Shown here piece after piece: positions 1-6,804 of a stretch of 32,874 nt of DNA. The notes under the pieces were generated by a model. That model was not told the origin of the DNA, searched no databases, and was given only the letters and a program-made list of their open reading frames with translations. The stretch is from a virus. Position 1 is the first letter of the stretch; every line of letters begins with the position of its first letter. The translations under genes were made by a program, and so were the position numbers. Location of the stretch: the IMG/VR virus record IMGVR_UViG_3300010392_000031, positions 1 to 32,874 of that record, one strand, 5' to 3'.

Positions 1-2
1 AC

Positions 3-515
3 GCCCTGCGCGACCAACTCGCAGCGGCCCGGAATGAGACGCTGGAGGAAGCTGCGCGCGTGGTGGACATCGAGTATGAAATGCACAAGGATTATCGGAA
101 CGCAAGCCTACTGTGCAACAACGACGAAGACGCTCAATGTCGCCTAATCTCCATGACGACGTGCGCTTCAATTTCTGCTGCCATCGACGCCCTCAAGGAC
201 ACCACCCCTGCCCCGCTATTTGTCTCTAGCCGCAGCATCCAGATGGACGCCCCGAGCGAAGATTGGCAGGAACACGCAGACAAGGCATCGGCTATTATAC
301 GCGGTTCGGCACAGCGCGAAGTAACCGTGCAGGAGGCGGCGCGGGTGCTGCTGGCAAACCGCTGGGCAGGATACGGCAACTCAAAGGCCATGCAGGCGAT
401 GTGCAACTACGTTCACGACGAGCAAGGCCGGATGCCGTTCCCGGCGTCGTTCTATGACGGTGTAATGCAAGCGGGCCTCCGCGCCCTAGCCAAGGAGGAG
501 CAGAGCGATGGGTGA
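3..515 (+). CDS. Hypothetical phage protein, 5'-truncated
   Basis: I do not recognise a family. The reading frame is open to the window edge, and the residues encoded before the first GTG at 60 (ALRDQLAAARNETLEEAA) look like normal coding sequence, so the true start probably lies outside the window. If not, GTG 60 would give 151 residues. The visible protein is Ala-rich and mostly helical in character, with no clear membrane segment or catalytic motif. Its stop overlaps the start of the next gene by 8 bp, and a strong AAGGAGGAG ribosome-binding site for that gene lies inside its 3' end, so the two are translationally coupled. Small proteins like this are typical of phage early regions. Coding status is fairly sure; function is unknown. 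Confidence 0.6.
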   Translation, partial: ALRDQLAAARNETLEEAARVVDIEYEMHKDYRNASLLCNNDEDAQCRLISMTTCASISAAIDALKDTTPAPLFVSSRSIQMDAPSEDWQEHADKASAIIRGSAQREVTVQEAARVLLANRWAGYGNSKAMQAMCNYVHDEQGRMPFPASFYDGVMQAGLRALAKEEQSDG

Positions 516-861
516 CGCACCGGAACTGAAACCGTGCCCGTTCTGCGGCCAGAGCAACACCATTCAGACGTCGCGCCTGTATTTGGAGTGCCTTGAATGC
601 GGATGTTACGGCCCAGACGCCAAGAAAGGGCAACCAAGAAATGACGAGTACGCACCTCATCGCGCTTGGAACACCCGCGCCGACACCATCACCGCCCTAG
701 AGGAGGAGAACAAGCGGCTCCGGGAGGCAATGGAGCGGGCGGCAAGATACGCGGACGGAATACGCGGTGCCGTAGAGACGAACCAAGTAGCAGACAAGGA
801 CGTTCGCGGGGTGGCGATACTCATTCGCAACAATCTGCGCGCAGCACTGAATGGAAAATAA
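508..861 (+). CDS. Lar-like zinc-ribbon protein
   Basis: The 117-residue protein starts with a short zinc ribbon. CPFCG (Cys10, Cys13) is followed by a second pair in ECLECGC around residues 28-32, then the HRAWNTR signature near residues 51-57. This matches the Lar (restriction alleviation) family of small phage and prophage proteins. In the Rac prophage, Lar modulates type I restriction; many homologues are untested. The C-terminal half is a charged helix (ALEEENKRLREAMERAA) likely to form a coiled coil. The start at 508 has an ideal AAGGAGGAG about 8 bases upstream. The gene is the last of a rightward unit and ends six bases before a terminator. A restriction-alleviation role is inferred from the family; this copy could simply bind nucleic acid. 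Confidence 0.75.
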   Translation: MGDAPELKPCPFCGQSNTIQTSRLYLECLECGCYGPDAKKGQPRNDEYAPHRAWNTRADTITALEEENKRLREAMERAARYADGIRGAVETNQVADKDVRGVAILIRNNLRAALNGK

Positions 862-862
862 C

Positions 863-1054
863 CTACGGCGTCCAGCCGCAAAACTGGGCGCCCTTTTTGT
901 TGTTGGTTAGGATCTGGCGCGCAAGATCATCAGTCAGCGCATCTGCGGCGCTAGGGCGGATCGGCGTTGCCCAGTCGCATTCATTCTTTACGCACCCACT
1001 GATCAAGCTCAGAGCGCACAGCATCGTCGCTGCTTTTTTCAACGTCATCGTCAA
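863..1054 (-). CDS. Rz1-like spanin lipoprotein (o-spanin)
   Basis: The 63-residue protein has a charged N-terminus (MTLKK), a hydrophobic stretch and a lipobox LISGC with Cys21 as the predicted acylation site, so it should be exported and anchored in the outer membrane. The mature part carries CDWATPIRPS and LARQILTNN, a recurrent pattern in alphaproteobacterial phage Rz1 proteins, and ends FCGWTP. Rz1 partners Rz across the periplasm and fuses inner and outer membranes in the last lysis step. Its start lies inside the Rz gene in another frame (74-bp overlap), the classic Rz/Rz1 arrangement. It is the last gene of the late operon. Its final codons also form the stem of a terminator for the opposing transcript. 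Confidence 0.85.
   Translation of the reverse strand: MTMTLKKAATMLCALSLISGCVKNECDWATPIRPSAADALTDDLARQILTNNKKGAQFCGWTP
867..898 (+). terminator. Rho-independent terminator inside the Rz1 3' end
   Basis: A 9-bp stem (867-875 pairing with 884-892, one G-U pair) encloses an 8-base loop and is followed on the plus strand by C and five T residues, then GTTGTT. It starts six bases after the Lar-like gene stop. It lies wholly within the last codons of the convergent Rz1 gene, so the same bases encode the conserved GAQFCGW end of Rz1. It would stop rightward transcription from running antisense into the late operon. Confidence 0.75.
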
Positions 1055-1220
1055 TTTCCTTCGCCTTCTGCACAGTATCCAGCCGGTCTTTCAGCGCATC
1101 GTTCTGCGCCTTACGTTTCCCGCTAGACCTTCCAGACAGCCACACAGCGCCCAGAGACGCCACCAGAGCGACAAACGCTGCGATGTAGCCACCTGCCTCG
1201 GATAGCAGCCATCCAATCAT
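981..1220 (-). CDS. Rz-like inner-membrane spanin (i-spanin)
   Basis: The 79-residue protein has one N-terminal transmembrane segment (about residues 12-30, YIAAFVALVASLGAVWLSG). A highly charged helical tail follows, containing KDRLDTVQKAKEIDDDVEKS, which should form a periplasmic coiled coil. Size and topology match small Rz-type i-spanins that bind an Rz1 lipoprotein. Its 3' third overlaps the Rz1 gene out of frame. Its start overlaps the previous small membrane gene by 4 bp (ATGA type). Acts at the inner membrane at the end of infection. Identity rests mainly on topology and the Rz1 overlap. Confidence 0.85.
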   Translation of the reverse strand: MIGWLLSEAGGYIAAFVALVASLGAVWLSGRSSGKRKAQNDALKDRLDTVQKAKEIDDDVEKSSDDAVRSELDQWVRKE

Positions 1221-1414
1221 GTTGCGCCGCCTCTGCGCTTCGCAACGCGGCTTACAGCGAACGTTCCGACAAACGCAGCAAGGCCGGATAGCGCGTGCGC
1301 TAGGTTGTCGATTTCAAACGTGATCGTCCCGGCTTCTGCGTCGAAGATTGCCAGACCCTGACCGGCCAGAAGGCCGCCGATCAGGTATAGCGCCATGCGA
1401 ATATAAATCATCAT
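1217..1414 (-). CDS. Small two-segment membrane protein, holin-like
   Basis: I place the start at the ATG at 1414 (MMIYIRMALY, 65 residues). It is preceded by GGAGTGAAGAA, a good ribosome-binding site, and overlaps the endolysin stop as ATGA; the longer upstream extension only reads the endolysin gene out of frame. There are two hydrophobic segments (about residues 6-24 and 39-57) separated by a short acidic loop, and the tail is basic (VAKRRGGAT). A two-helix protein of this size between endolysin and spanins is probably a holin, antiholin or pinholin. Sequence alone cannot decide, because a second membrane protein lies upstream of the endolysin. Confidence 0.7.
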   Translation of the reverse strand: MMIYIRMALYLIGGLLAGQGLAIFDAEAGTITFEIDNLAHALSGLAAFVGTFAVSRVAKRRGGAT

Positions 1415-2064
1415 TTCTTCACTCCAAACAGTTTGAAAATTGCGTTGATGATGGTCAACCAGATCGACGGAACGGCGCTCCCGTGCGCAACCTCGTTGTC
1501 CGGTCGCACTGCCCCGCGCAGGAGCGCCAAGGCCTCCTGCGGATCCAGCCTGCGGGCCGGAACCCACTCCACGCGCTTGTCAGGCGTCACGGCCCAGACG
1601 GTCACGCCCTGCGCCGGGTATTTGCCGGTTGCGAAAAGCTCCTGCTCGGACTGGCGCCGGGGGATGATTTCGCGCGGTTTTGTCCAGTTCATGATCTGCG
1701 CCGTCGCCTTGGAGCGGTCGCCAGCATTCAGCGACTTGACCCAGCTCGCCCGATGGATCGCTCCGGTGTTGAAATGGAAGCTGACAGCCGCGTCAAACTC
1801 GTGCTGCTCAACCGGCACCGTGATCGCCCTGGCTACGGCGGCCTCGTATTTCTCAAGATCGCGCCGGAACACATCAAACACGCGCACAAGCTCCGCGTCT
1901 AGATCGTCAGGCATGCCGGGGGCCATGCGGGCCGGGTCAGGCGATCCCGCCGCCGCCGTGTGGCCGACGCCGTAGGTCAGCACCTTGACGGAATCGAGAT
2001 ACGGGCCGGGCACAATCCCTTCGTGCCCGATCAGGGCAATGACGCCCTTGTCGCTGGTTTTCAC
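1411..2064 (-). CDS. Endolysin, GH24 (T4-type) lysozyme
   Basis: The enzyme cleaves the beta-1,4 MurNAc-GlcNAc bond of peptidoglycan. Starting from GTG at 2064 gives 217 residues and a GTGA overlap with the upstream holin-like gene; the longer possible N-terminus is the upstream gene out of frame. The catalytic signature is clear: Glu15 (IGHEG), Asp24 (YLDS) and Thr30 (LTYGVGHT) reproduce the E11-D20-T26 spacing of T4 lysozyme. There is no signal peptide or SAR-type helix at the N-terminus, so release should need a holin. The C-terminal 20 residues (PSIWLTIINAIFKLFGVKK) are hydrophobic or amphipathic with a basic end and may associate with membrane. Confidence 0.93.
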   Translation of the reverse strand: MKTSDKGVIALIGHEGIVPGPYLDSVKVLTYGVGHTAAAGSPDPARMAPGMPDDLDAELVRVFDVFRRDLEKYEAAVARAITVPVEQHEFDAAVSFHFNTGAIHRASWVKSLNAGDRSKATAQIMNWTKPREIIPRRQSEQELFATGKYPAQGVTVWAVTPDKRVEWVPARRLDPQEALALLRGAVRPDNEVAHGSAVPSIWLTIINAIFKLFGVKK

Positions 2065-2297
2065 GCCTTGCCACCTTTCCAAATAGACCGCCCAAGCGCC
2101 GCCAATGACAAAACGCCGGTGGTGACGACAATCAGGGCCTGCGGGGTTATTGCGGCAACAGAACCGTTGATAGTCCACGTCCACAATGTCACGTCAAGGA
2201 ACGGAACAACGGGGGATGCCGCGCTAGTCCCGCCCTGTGCCGCCGCGTTTGCCCCGACTGCCGCAATCACTGTTCTTTCTGCGCTCATACCAATCAA
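2061..2297 (-). CDS. Small membrane protein, probable holin
   Basis: The 78-residue protein has a hydrophobic but Ala/Thr-rich N-terminal half and two likely membrane segments: VVPFLDVTLWTWTINGS (around residues 30-46) and ALIVVTTGVLSLAALG (around 54-69). It ends in a basic tail, SIWKGGKA. It overlaps the next gene (endolysin) by 4 bp and the previous gene by 4 bp, so it is translated as part of the lysis block. Position directly upstream of an endolysin that lacks a signal peptide makes it the leading holin candidate. No family-specific motif is visible, so the call rests on topology and context. Confidence 0.65.
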   Translation of the reverse strand: MIGMSAERTVIAAVGANAAAQGGTSAASPVVPFLDVTLWTWTINGSVAAITPQALIVVTTGVLSLAALGRSIWKGGKA

Positions 2298-2752
2298 CCA
2301 CCCGTCTGAGAACGAAATGAATGGCTATCGCGCCCATGACTGCCATCAAGCTTTCGAACATATGCGCGACCACCAATCAACAAAAATGCGGTGTAGTGCA
2401 CAAGCTCCTGGCTCAGGACGTAACCCGGATACCTTGACACAACTTGGAGTATATCAAGGCTCGCGGCAAAAATGAACAATAGACCGAGCCAAATGTGGAC
2501 GACGCCGCCACTTTTCTTATCGCGCAGCCTGTGCCCCCATTCGACAAACATTCCGGCGGCGATCAGATTTAGGGCCAGGTTCATTTCGACAGGTGTCCGA
2601 TCCCCTGTCGCGAGATAGGCGCCCAAGCCGCACCAGAACGGAACCTGCGACAGCCCCGCGGCCCCGAGCCACAGGTAATTCCGACGGTGGAGCAGAAACG
2701 CGGCGAACGCTGCGAACACCGCCCCCATAATTGCGTGCTCAAACCACCACAT
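2294..2752 (-). CDS. Multi-pass membrane protein of unknown function
   Basis: The 152-residue protein has about four hydrophobic segments: residues 5-20 (EHAIMGAVFAAFAAFL), 27-48, 57-71 and 86-103, then a more polar C-terminus. Positively charged loops (HRR, HRLRDKK) suggest inside loops. I do not recognise the family. It lies between a small soluble gene and the probable holin, with single-codon overlaps on both sides, so it is co-expressed with the lysis genes. It could be an accessory holin or a membrane factor that modifies the infected cell. No enzymatic motif is seen. Confidence 0.6.
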   Translation of the reverse strand: MWWFEHAIMGAVFAAFAAFLLHRRNYLWLGAAGLSQVPFWCGLGAYLATGDRTPVEMNLALNLIAAGMFVEWGHRLRDKKSGGVVHIWLGLLFIFAASLDILQVVSRYPGYVLSQELVHYTAFLLIGGRAYVRKLDGSHGRDSHSFRSQTGG

Positions 2753-2988
2753 CAGCGGTCACCGCCACCCAATGCGATCACGTCGCCGGACTGTTCCGGA
2801 TAGTGCTCGATCAGTGCCTTTGTCGCCTCTGAGTGCAGGACCACCGCCGCGCCGTAAATACCCATGGCCGCGTTCGCCGCATCGGGCCGCCCGGCTGCAG
2901 CGTTCAATTTCTGAATCGCCTTCATCGCGCGTTTGAATTCGATCAGCGCAACTTGTGCGTTGCGGATTTCTTCAAGTTCTGTTGCCAT
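2752..2988 (-). CDS. Small helical protein, unknown
   Basis: The 78-residue protein is predicted to be nearly all helix: an N-terminal charged helix (TELEEIRNAQVALIEFKRAM) and a second helix ending KALIEHYPEQ, with a Gly-rich tail. There is no membrane segment and no recognised motif. The ATG at 2988 follows AAGGGAACTGACGAA, an acceptable ribosome-binding site. It sits between the tail spike and the lysis block in the late operon, and its stop shares a base with the next start. It may be a chaperone for the spike or a small virion protein, but neither is supported directly. Confidence 0.65.
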   Translation of the reverse strand: MATELEEIRNAQVALIEFKRAMKAIQKLNAAAGRPDAANAAMGIYGAAVVLHSEATKALIEHYPEQSGDVIALGGGDR

Positions 2989-3012
2989 TTCGTCAGTTCC
3001 CTTATTGTGTCA

Positions 3013-5046
3013 TCAAACAACCATGCGTGCAGAAAATTTCGTACGCCCAGAAGTCGCTGTGATGTTCCGTGTTCCATTTGTTTGCAAAACGGCAATTGTC
3101 AAAGTGTCGCCGTCGCTCATGTCCATCGTTCTGCTGATGCTGAATGTTGGGTTCTCCGCCGCCACGCTAACGCTGTCACGCTCAATTTCAACACCGCCGA
3201 CATAAATGGCGATGTTCCCGGACGTGTTGGCATTGAATTCAACAGTGGCATCAATGGAATAACGACCTGCGATTGGGGCCGTGAAAGTCGGTGACGAGTA
3301 ATCCCCGCGCGCATCGTAAATGACCGTCCCAAAGTTGACCACAGTAGGCGTCGATACCGGGACAGACTGAGTCCCAGAGTTGCGTGCGACCACATTCGAC
3401 GGGACCGCTAACTTAACCGTAACGGGGCCGTTGAATATTCCGTCAGTTCCAGTAACAAACGAATTGACCTCGACTAGGTTCCGTTCTGTATCAGACTCCG
3501 CGTGAACCGCGTATCGACCGTTGACGCCTGGATCTGCATTCAGGCCGTACACTGCGTTGTCATAGCACCCAACGCCGCCTCCACCGCCATCGAACCTGAC
3601 ACATGCCGTGGTGTAGCTGCCGCCGTACACTCCATCAGGGTCAATATCTGTGGCGGAAACACCATACACCCGGTTTCCTGCGGTGGCTTGGGAAAGGTAT
3701 CCGCCGTTTCCCTCAAAAAAAACTACCACCTGCTGGCCACAATCCTCGCCGGAAACGCCGTAGAACGTATTCCAAGATGCCCCGTGCCCTGCCTTTAGGA
3801 CGCTTCCTTCGGTTCGAACACCTCGAAACCCGCCGCCTGTGCATTTGTTGGCGAAGGTGTCAACCACTTCGCCCACGTCTTCTCCGTGGATATCTTCAAT
3901 GTGATGTCTGTCTCCGCGCTGCACATTTACAACGTCAGACTGCATCCCCCCTGCAAGGGTTGCGGCGGCGCCAAGGTTGCGAAGATTGTAGCCATAGACG
4001 GATCGAATGGTTCCGCTGGTGGACAGGACGCTGTTTGTGATATCGTTGTCCAGTTCAACAGCTGTAATCTGCATGTTGGTCGCGGTGCCGCCAACATGCG
4101 CGGTGGAGTTCGTGCAATCACGAGCCTCTACGCGTGTTATGCTCCAATCGCCGGTCAGCGTTCCGCATTTCAGCAGTCGACCCGTAGGAAAGCCCTCGAA
4201 CCGAATTTTATCCACATTGAAATTCTTGCAGTTTTGTGCCTGCGCGGCATTGACCACACGACCCTCTGTTGTCTCATAAACAAGACCGACGCCCCGCCAG
4301 GTCTGATTTTCCTTGGGCGTGAACGCACCTCCTGTTTCACCAGAGAAATCCAAGCAGAGGTTGGCGTCGCCAATAGGGGCGGTGACATCTGTGTTGGTGA
4401 AGCCAGACGCCAAAGCATACAGATAGTCTTCGTGCTCATTATCTCCGGCCAGGCCGGTATCGTTCGGAATGGTGATGCGAGATGAAAACGCCTGGGCACC
4501 TTTGATCTGCACGGGCTGCTTGATGGTAGATCCGTATGCAAGCGCCGACTGGACGGCTGATGTCATATCGGTAGTCCCCGGCGTAGTGTTTTCCTTGAAA
4601 TGCAAAGACGACAAGCGACCAAACGGCAGCCAGCCCGGCATATCGCTGATTACTGTCTCGCCTGCTTTCGCAATGTAAAACACGGTTCCGTCGCTTTTTA
4701 TCGTCCCATCGGCGGCTTCAAATCCACCGGCGATGTCTGTTACAGCTTGCGCACGGCTGGGCCACGGAACTTGCGCGCGACCGTCTGTCAGGTCAAGCGG
4801 CTTGTTGACTTGCGATGCGCCCACACCGACGAGGATGTAATACCGATCCGGCTCGGTGTAGAATTCATAGCGTCCGTTTTCGTCCGATACAAAGTCAACG
4901 CCGTTGTTGATCAGCGTGCTGCCCGTGACGTCCGTGTAAAGCGTCGCAAGGCTGTTGTCAGCGGTCCGTCGTACCTCGACGGCGGCGCCAGCAATGATGC
5001 TGCCAGCACTCGTTCGCGCCCATTCTGTGTGACCGGTCAACGCCAT
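3013..5046 (-). CDS. Tail spike/fibre: beta-helix with C-terminal C1q-like domain
   Basis: The 677-residue protein has three visible parts. Residues 1-115 resemble a virion-anchoring head with a carboxypeptidase-regulatory-like beta-fold (YTDVTG, ENGRYEFYTEPDRYYILVG). Residues about 140-540 are rich in Gly, Asn, Thr and hydrophobic alternation and begin with a TDMTSAVQSAL segment, typical of pectate-lyase-like right-handed beta-helix spikes. Residues about 556-677 look like a C1q/TNF-type jelly roll: TPTVVNFGTVIYD, FTAPIAGRYSIDATVEF, then IAIYVGGVEIER. Such tips trimerise and bind receptors. The gene is the last large structural gene before lysis. Host-surface glycan or lipopolysaccharide recognition is inferred; no catalytic residues could be assigned. 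Its start overlaps the stop of the upstream gene by one base. Confidence 0.82.
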   Translation of the reverse strand: MALTGHTEWARTSAGSIIAGAAVEVRRTADNSLATLYTDVTGSTLINNGVDFVSDENGRYEFYTEPDRYYILVGVGASQVNKPLDLTDGRAQVPWPSRAQAVTDIAGGFEAADGTIKSDGTVFYIAKAGETVISDMPGWLPFGRLSSLHFKENTTPGTTDMTSAVQSALAYGSTIKQPVQIKGAQAFSSRITIPNDTGLAGDNEHEDYLYALASGFTNTDVTAPIGDANLCLDFSGETGGAFTPKENQTWRGVGLVYETTEGRVVNAAQAQNCKNFNVDKIRFEGFPTGRLLKCGTLTGDWSITRVEARDCTNSTAHVGGTATNMQITAVELDNDITNSVLSTSGTIRSVYGYNLRNLGAAATLAGGMQSDVVNVQRGDRHHIEDIHGEDVGEVVDTFANKCTGGGFRGVRTEGSVLKAGHGASWNTFYGVSGEDCGQQVVVFFEGNGGYLSQATAGNRVYGVSATDIDPDGVYGGSYTTACVRFDGGGGGVGCYDNAVYGLNADPGVNGRYAVHAESDTERNLVEVNSFVTGTDGIFNGPVTVKLAVPSNVVARNSGTQSVPVSTPTVVNFGTVIYDARGDYSSPTFTAPIAGRYSIDATVEFNANTSGNIAIYVGGVEIERDSVSVAAENPTFSISRTMDMSDGDTLTIAVLQTNGTRNITATSGRTKFSARMVV

Positions 5047-5501
5047 TAATCAAACTCCGCAGTATCTTCGACGCGAAACACGCCCTTCCCAACCATTCGG
5101 CGCTCGTCGCCCGACAAAATTACCCACGCCTCGCAGTATTTTGGACCGGGCGTCATGGCCGCGCTTTCGGTCCCGCCGACATCGAACGTAAATGAATACG
5201 TATTCGCCAGGACAATATCGCCGCCAGTGAGCGTCTTTCTGAAAATCTGAACGCCGTCGATGGACTCTTTAAGCAGGAATATGATCTCAGTAGCTGACGA
5301 ATAATCCACCGTGGGCGCATCGCGCAGGGTGATTGTCTTGTCGGCACCCTGCGCGATGCATAGGTCGAGTTTCTGCGAGCATCCGCATGACATGTAATCG
5401 ATCCTTGCAGTTTGGGTCGCGTTTTCCCGGATAGTATACGTGCAAACGACCGCGCCCGCCAGCGTCGGCAATGTCGGATCTGTTGATACATAGATCGCCA
5501 T
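5046..5501 (-). CDS. Beta-rich virion protein, possible baseplate/appendage adaptor
   Basis: The 151-residue protein falls into an N-terminal region with a Cys-rich patch (YMSCGCSQKLDLC, about residues 37-49) and a region from residue 50 (QGADKTITLRDAPTVDYSSA) that resembles the Ig-like N-terminal domain of baseplate upper proteins: an intrinsic-polarity beta pattern, FLLKESIDGVQIFRK, then SFTFDVGG and MVGKGVFRVED. I do not see a specific named family. It lies directly upstream of the tail spike and shares a base with its start, so it may connect spike to tail. The Cys-X-Cys cluster could bind metal or form disulfides in the virion. Confidence 0.6.
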   Translation of the reverse strand: MAIYVSTDPTLPTLAGAVVCTYTIRENATQTARIDYMSCGCSQKLDLCIAQGADKTITLRDAPTVDYSSATEIIFLLKESIDGVQIFRKTLTGGDIVLANTYSFTFDVGGTESAAMTPGPKYCEAWVILSGDERRMVGKGVFRVEDTAEFD

Positions 5502-5914
5502 TAGCCGCCCCCTATGATTGCTTTGAGGCGATCAATTTCCGCAAGGCACGATTTTACCTGCTCGCTTGTCGGCCGATACTGGCTGCGCAGCATCTTGTTC
5601 TCCGCCATCGCCTCGGTCAACTCACGACCGGCCTCCTGTGCTGCCGAGCGCAATTCGGAGTTCTCCGCCAGCGCCTCGGTCAACTCACGACCCACCTCCT
5701 GCGCCGCGGTGCGCAATTTGGAATTCTCCGTCATCGCCTCGGCCAGCTTGCGACCGGCCTCCTGTGCGGCGGTATTTTTCCACGCGGCAAGCTCCTGCTT
5801 AACAGCATGCAGTTCCTTTTGGGATCTGGCCAAATCCGCACGCAGGTTGCGACCGCGTTCAATGTCGGCCCGCGCTGCGGTCAGCCTTTTCTGCAGTTCG
5901 GCTTTTGTCGGCAT
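5501..5914 (-). CDS. Coiled-coil protein with three 21-residue repeats
   Basis: The 137-residue protein is almost entirely charged helix with heptad spacing. Residues 49-111 are three consecutive 21-residue repeats, each starting AAQE(A/V)GR and ending (M/L)(T/A)EN..LR(T/S); 21 residues is exactly three heptads, so each copy extends the coil without breaking phase. It is flanked by further helix (ARSQKELHAVKQELAAWKN) and a C-terminal helix SCLAEIDRLKAIIGGG. It sits among appendage genes upstream of the tail spike. A stalk or spacer of a tail appendage, or a trimerising chaperone, is the likely role; that is inference. The nearly identical repeat DNA suggests copy number can change by slippage or recombination. 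Confidence 0.65.
   Translation of the reverse strand: MPTKAELQKRLTAARADIERGRNLRADLARSQKELHAVKQELAAWKNTAAQEAGRKLAEAMTENSKLRTAAQEVGRELTEALAENSELRSAAQEAGRELTEAMAENKMLRSQYRPTSEQVKSCLAEIDRLKAIIGGG
5582..5770 (-). repeat. Three tandem 63-bp repeats in coiled-coil gene
   Basis: Three in-frame direct repeats of 63 bp (21 codons) lie head to tail. The central copies share long identical runs such as TCAACTCACGACC on the plus strand. The unit length keeps both reading frame and heptad phase. Confidence 0.8.
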
Positions 5915-5923
5915 GTCTGACCC

Positions 5924-6457
5924 CTATGCCACGATTCCGGCGTTTGCAAAAGCCTGCGCCGCGATCGTCGTTGTGGTTGTCCCGCCTGCGAAAAAACGAA
6001 TGTGCGATATGTCGGCGCCCGGCACGCCAGCACTATTCGAATATGTCCCGGCGCCGCCAGCCATTTGCCACACCGACGGCACGGCGCCGGTGGCAAAGTC
6101 AACGAACAGTGTCACAGTCCCAGAATCATTTCCGAGGACATCGGCGACCACAGCAGTGCTTCCGAACGTGGATCCGTCGTTGCTTAGAGACAGGACGAGC
6201 GACGTGGTGCCGACCGCGACGTTGCGATATTTGATTTCGATCTGGGCGCCGCCGTAGCCGGTGAAATCCGACAGGGTGACGGTGCCGACCGCAGAATCAG
6301 TGAACGCAGTATGTCCCCAGGCCTTCGGTGATACGCGCGGCGCACCATCGTCGCCGTTCGCAATTGCGATAGGGTTTTCGACGACCAGCAGCGCCTTTGC
6401 GGATGTCCACGGCTCACCTGGTAGATAGTCGTTCAGATCTGGTGTTGTCCACGCCAT
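5924..6457 (-). CDS. Beta-rich structural protein, unknown
   Basis: The 177-residue protein is rich in Gly, Thr, Ala and Val, with alternating hydrophobic pattern (VTLSDFTGYGGAQIEIKYR, LVLSLSNDGSTFG) that resembles a beta-sandwich, perhaps carbohydrate-binding-like. The N-terminus (MAWTTPDLNDYLPGEPWTSA) has a common phage structural-protein look. No signal peptide or catalytic motif is seen. It sits within the distal-tail gene group, upstream of the coiled-coil protein, with its start sharing a base with the preceding stop. A minor tail or appendage protein is likely; specific function unknown. Confidence 0.6.
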   Translation of the reverse strand: MAWTTPDLNDYLPGEPWTSAKALLVVENPIAIANGDDGAPRVSPKAWGHTAFTDSAVGTVTLSDFTGYGGAQIEIKYRNVAVGTTSLVLSLSNDGSTFGSTAVVADVLGNDSGTVTLFVDFATGAVPSVWQMAGGAGTYSNSAGVPGADISHIRFFAGGTTTTTIAAQAFANAGIVA

Positions 6458-6804
6458 TAGCCAATCCTCGCCTGAAATGCCACGATGTCAGACGCCGGGT
6501 TGCTCCGACCCGGTGCTGGTGCATGGCGCCACATTGCCGCCTTGCCAGAATCGGGCAGCTCAGGCCAGATCGCCGGACCGATGTATGGTCGCCGACCGCG
6601 AAACAAGCAGCGCACCTCTGCAGACGGGGGGATCGGGCAATCACCGCCAGACCAAGGCGACAGCGGGCCAAATACGTAATCCGGCAACCCGCTAACCCAA
6701 TCCGGGCGGGTTTCGACCGGGTTGCCATTCAAGCGGTGTCCGAGTTCGCCTTCTTCGTACTGGTGGTTGTTTGTCGTGTTGTACCAAACGTTTGTCTGTA
6801 TCAT
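6457..6804 (-). CDS. Small protein of the tail region, unknown
   Basis: The 115-residue protein is rich in Pro, Trp and Gly (SPWSGGDCPIPPSAEV, YIGPAIWPELPDSGKA) with little predicted helix. I do not recognise a family. It begins MIQTNVWYNTTNNHQYEEG. Its start overlaps the end of the large hub-like gene by 4 bp and its stop shares a base with the next start, so it is translated with the tail-tip genes. It may be a small tail-tip or assembly protein. Confidence 0.55.
   Translation of the reverse strand: MIQTNVWYNTTNNHQYEEGELGHRLNGNPVETRPDWVSGLPDYVFGPLSPWSGGDCPIPPSAEVRCLFRGRRPYIGPAIWPELPDSGKAAMWRHAPAPGRSNPASDIVAFQARIG

Noticed and set aside
1415-1567. N-terminal extension of the small holin-like gene to 116 residues
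   Set aside because: The added part reads the endolysin gene in another frame; the ATG at 1414 has a good ribosome-binding site and an ATGA junction.
2065-2184. N-terminal extension of the endolysin to 257 residues
   Set aside because: The extra 40 residues (Cys/Arg-rich) come from the upstream holin-like gene out of frame; GTG at 2064 overlaps its stop and puts the catalytic Glu at the normal distance.
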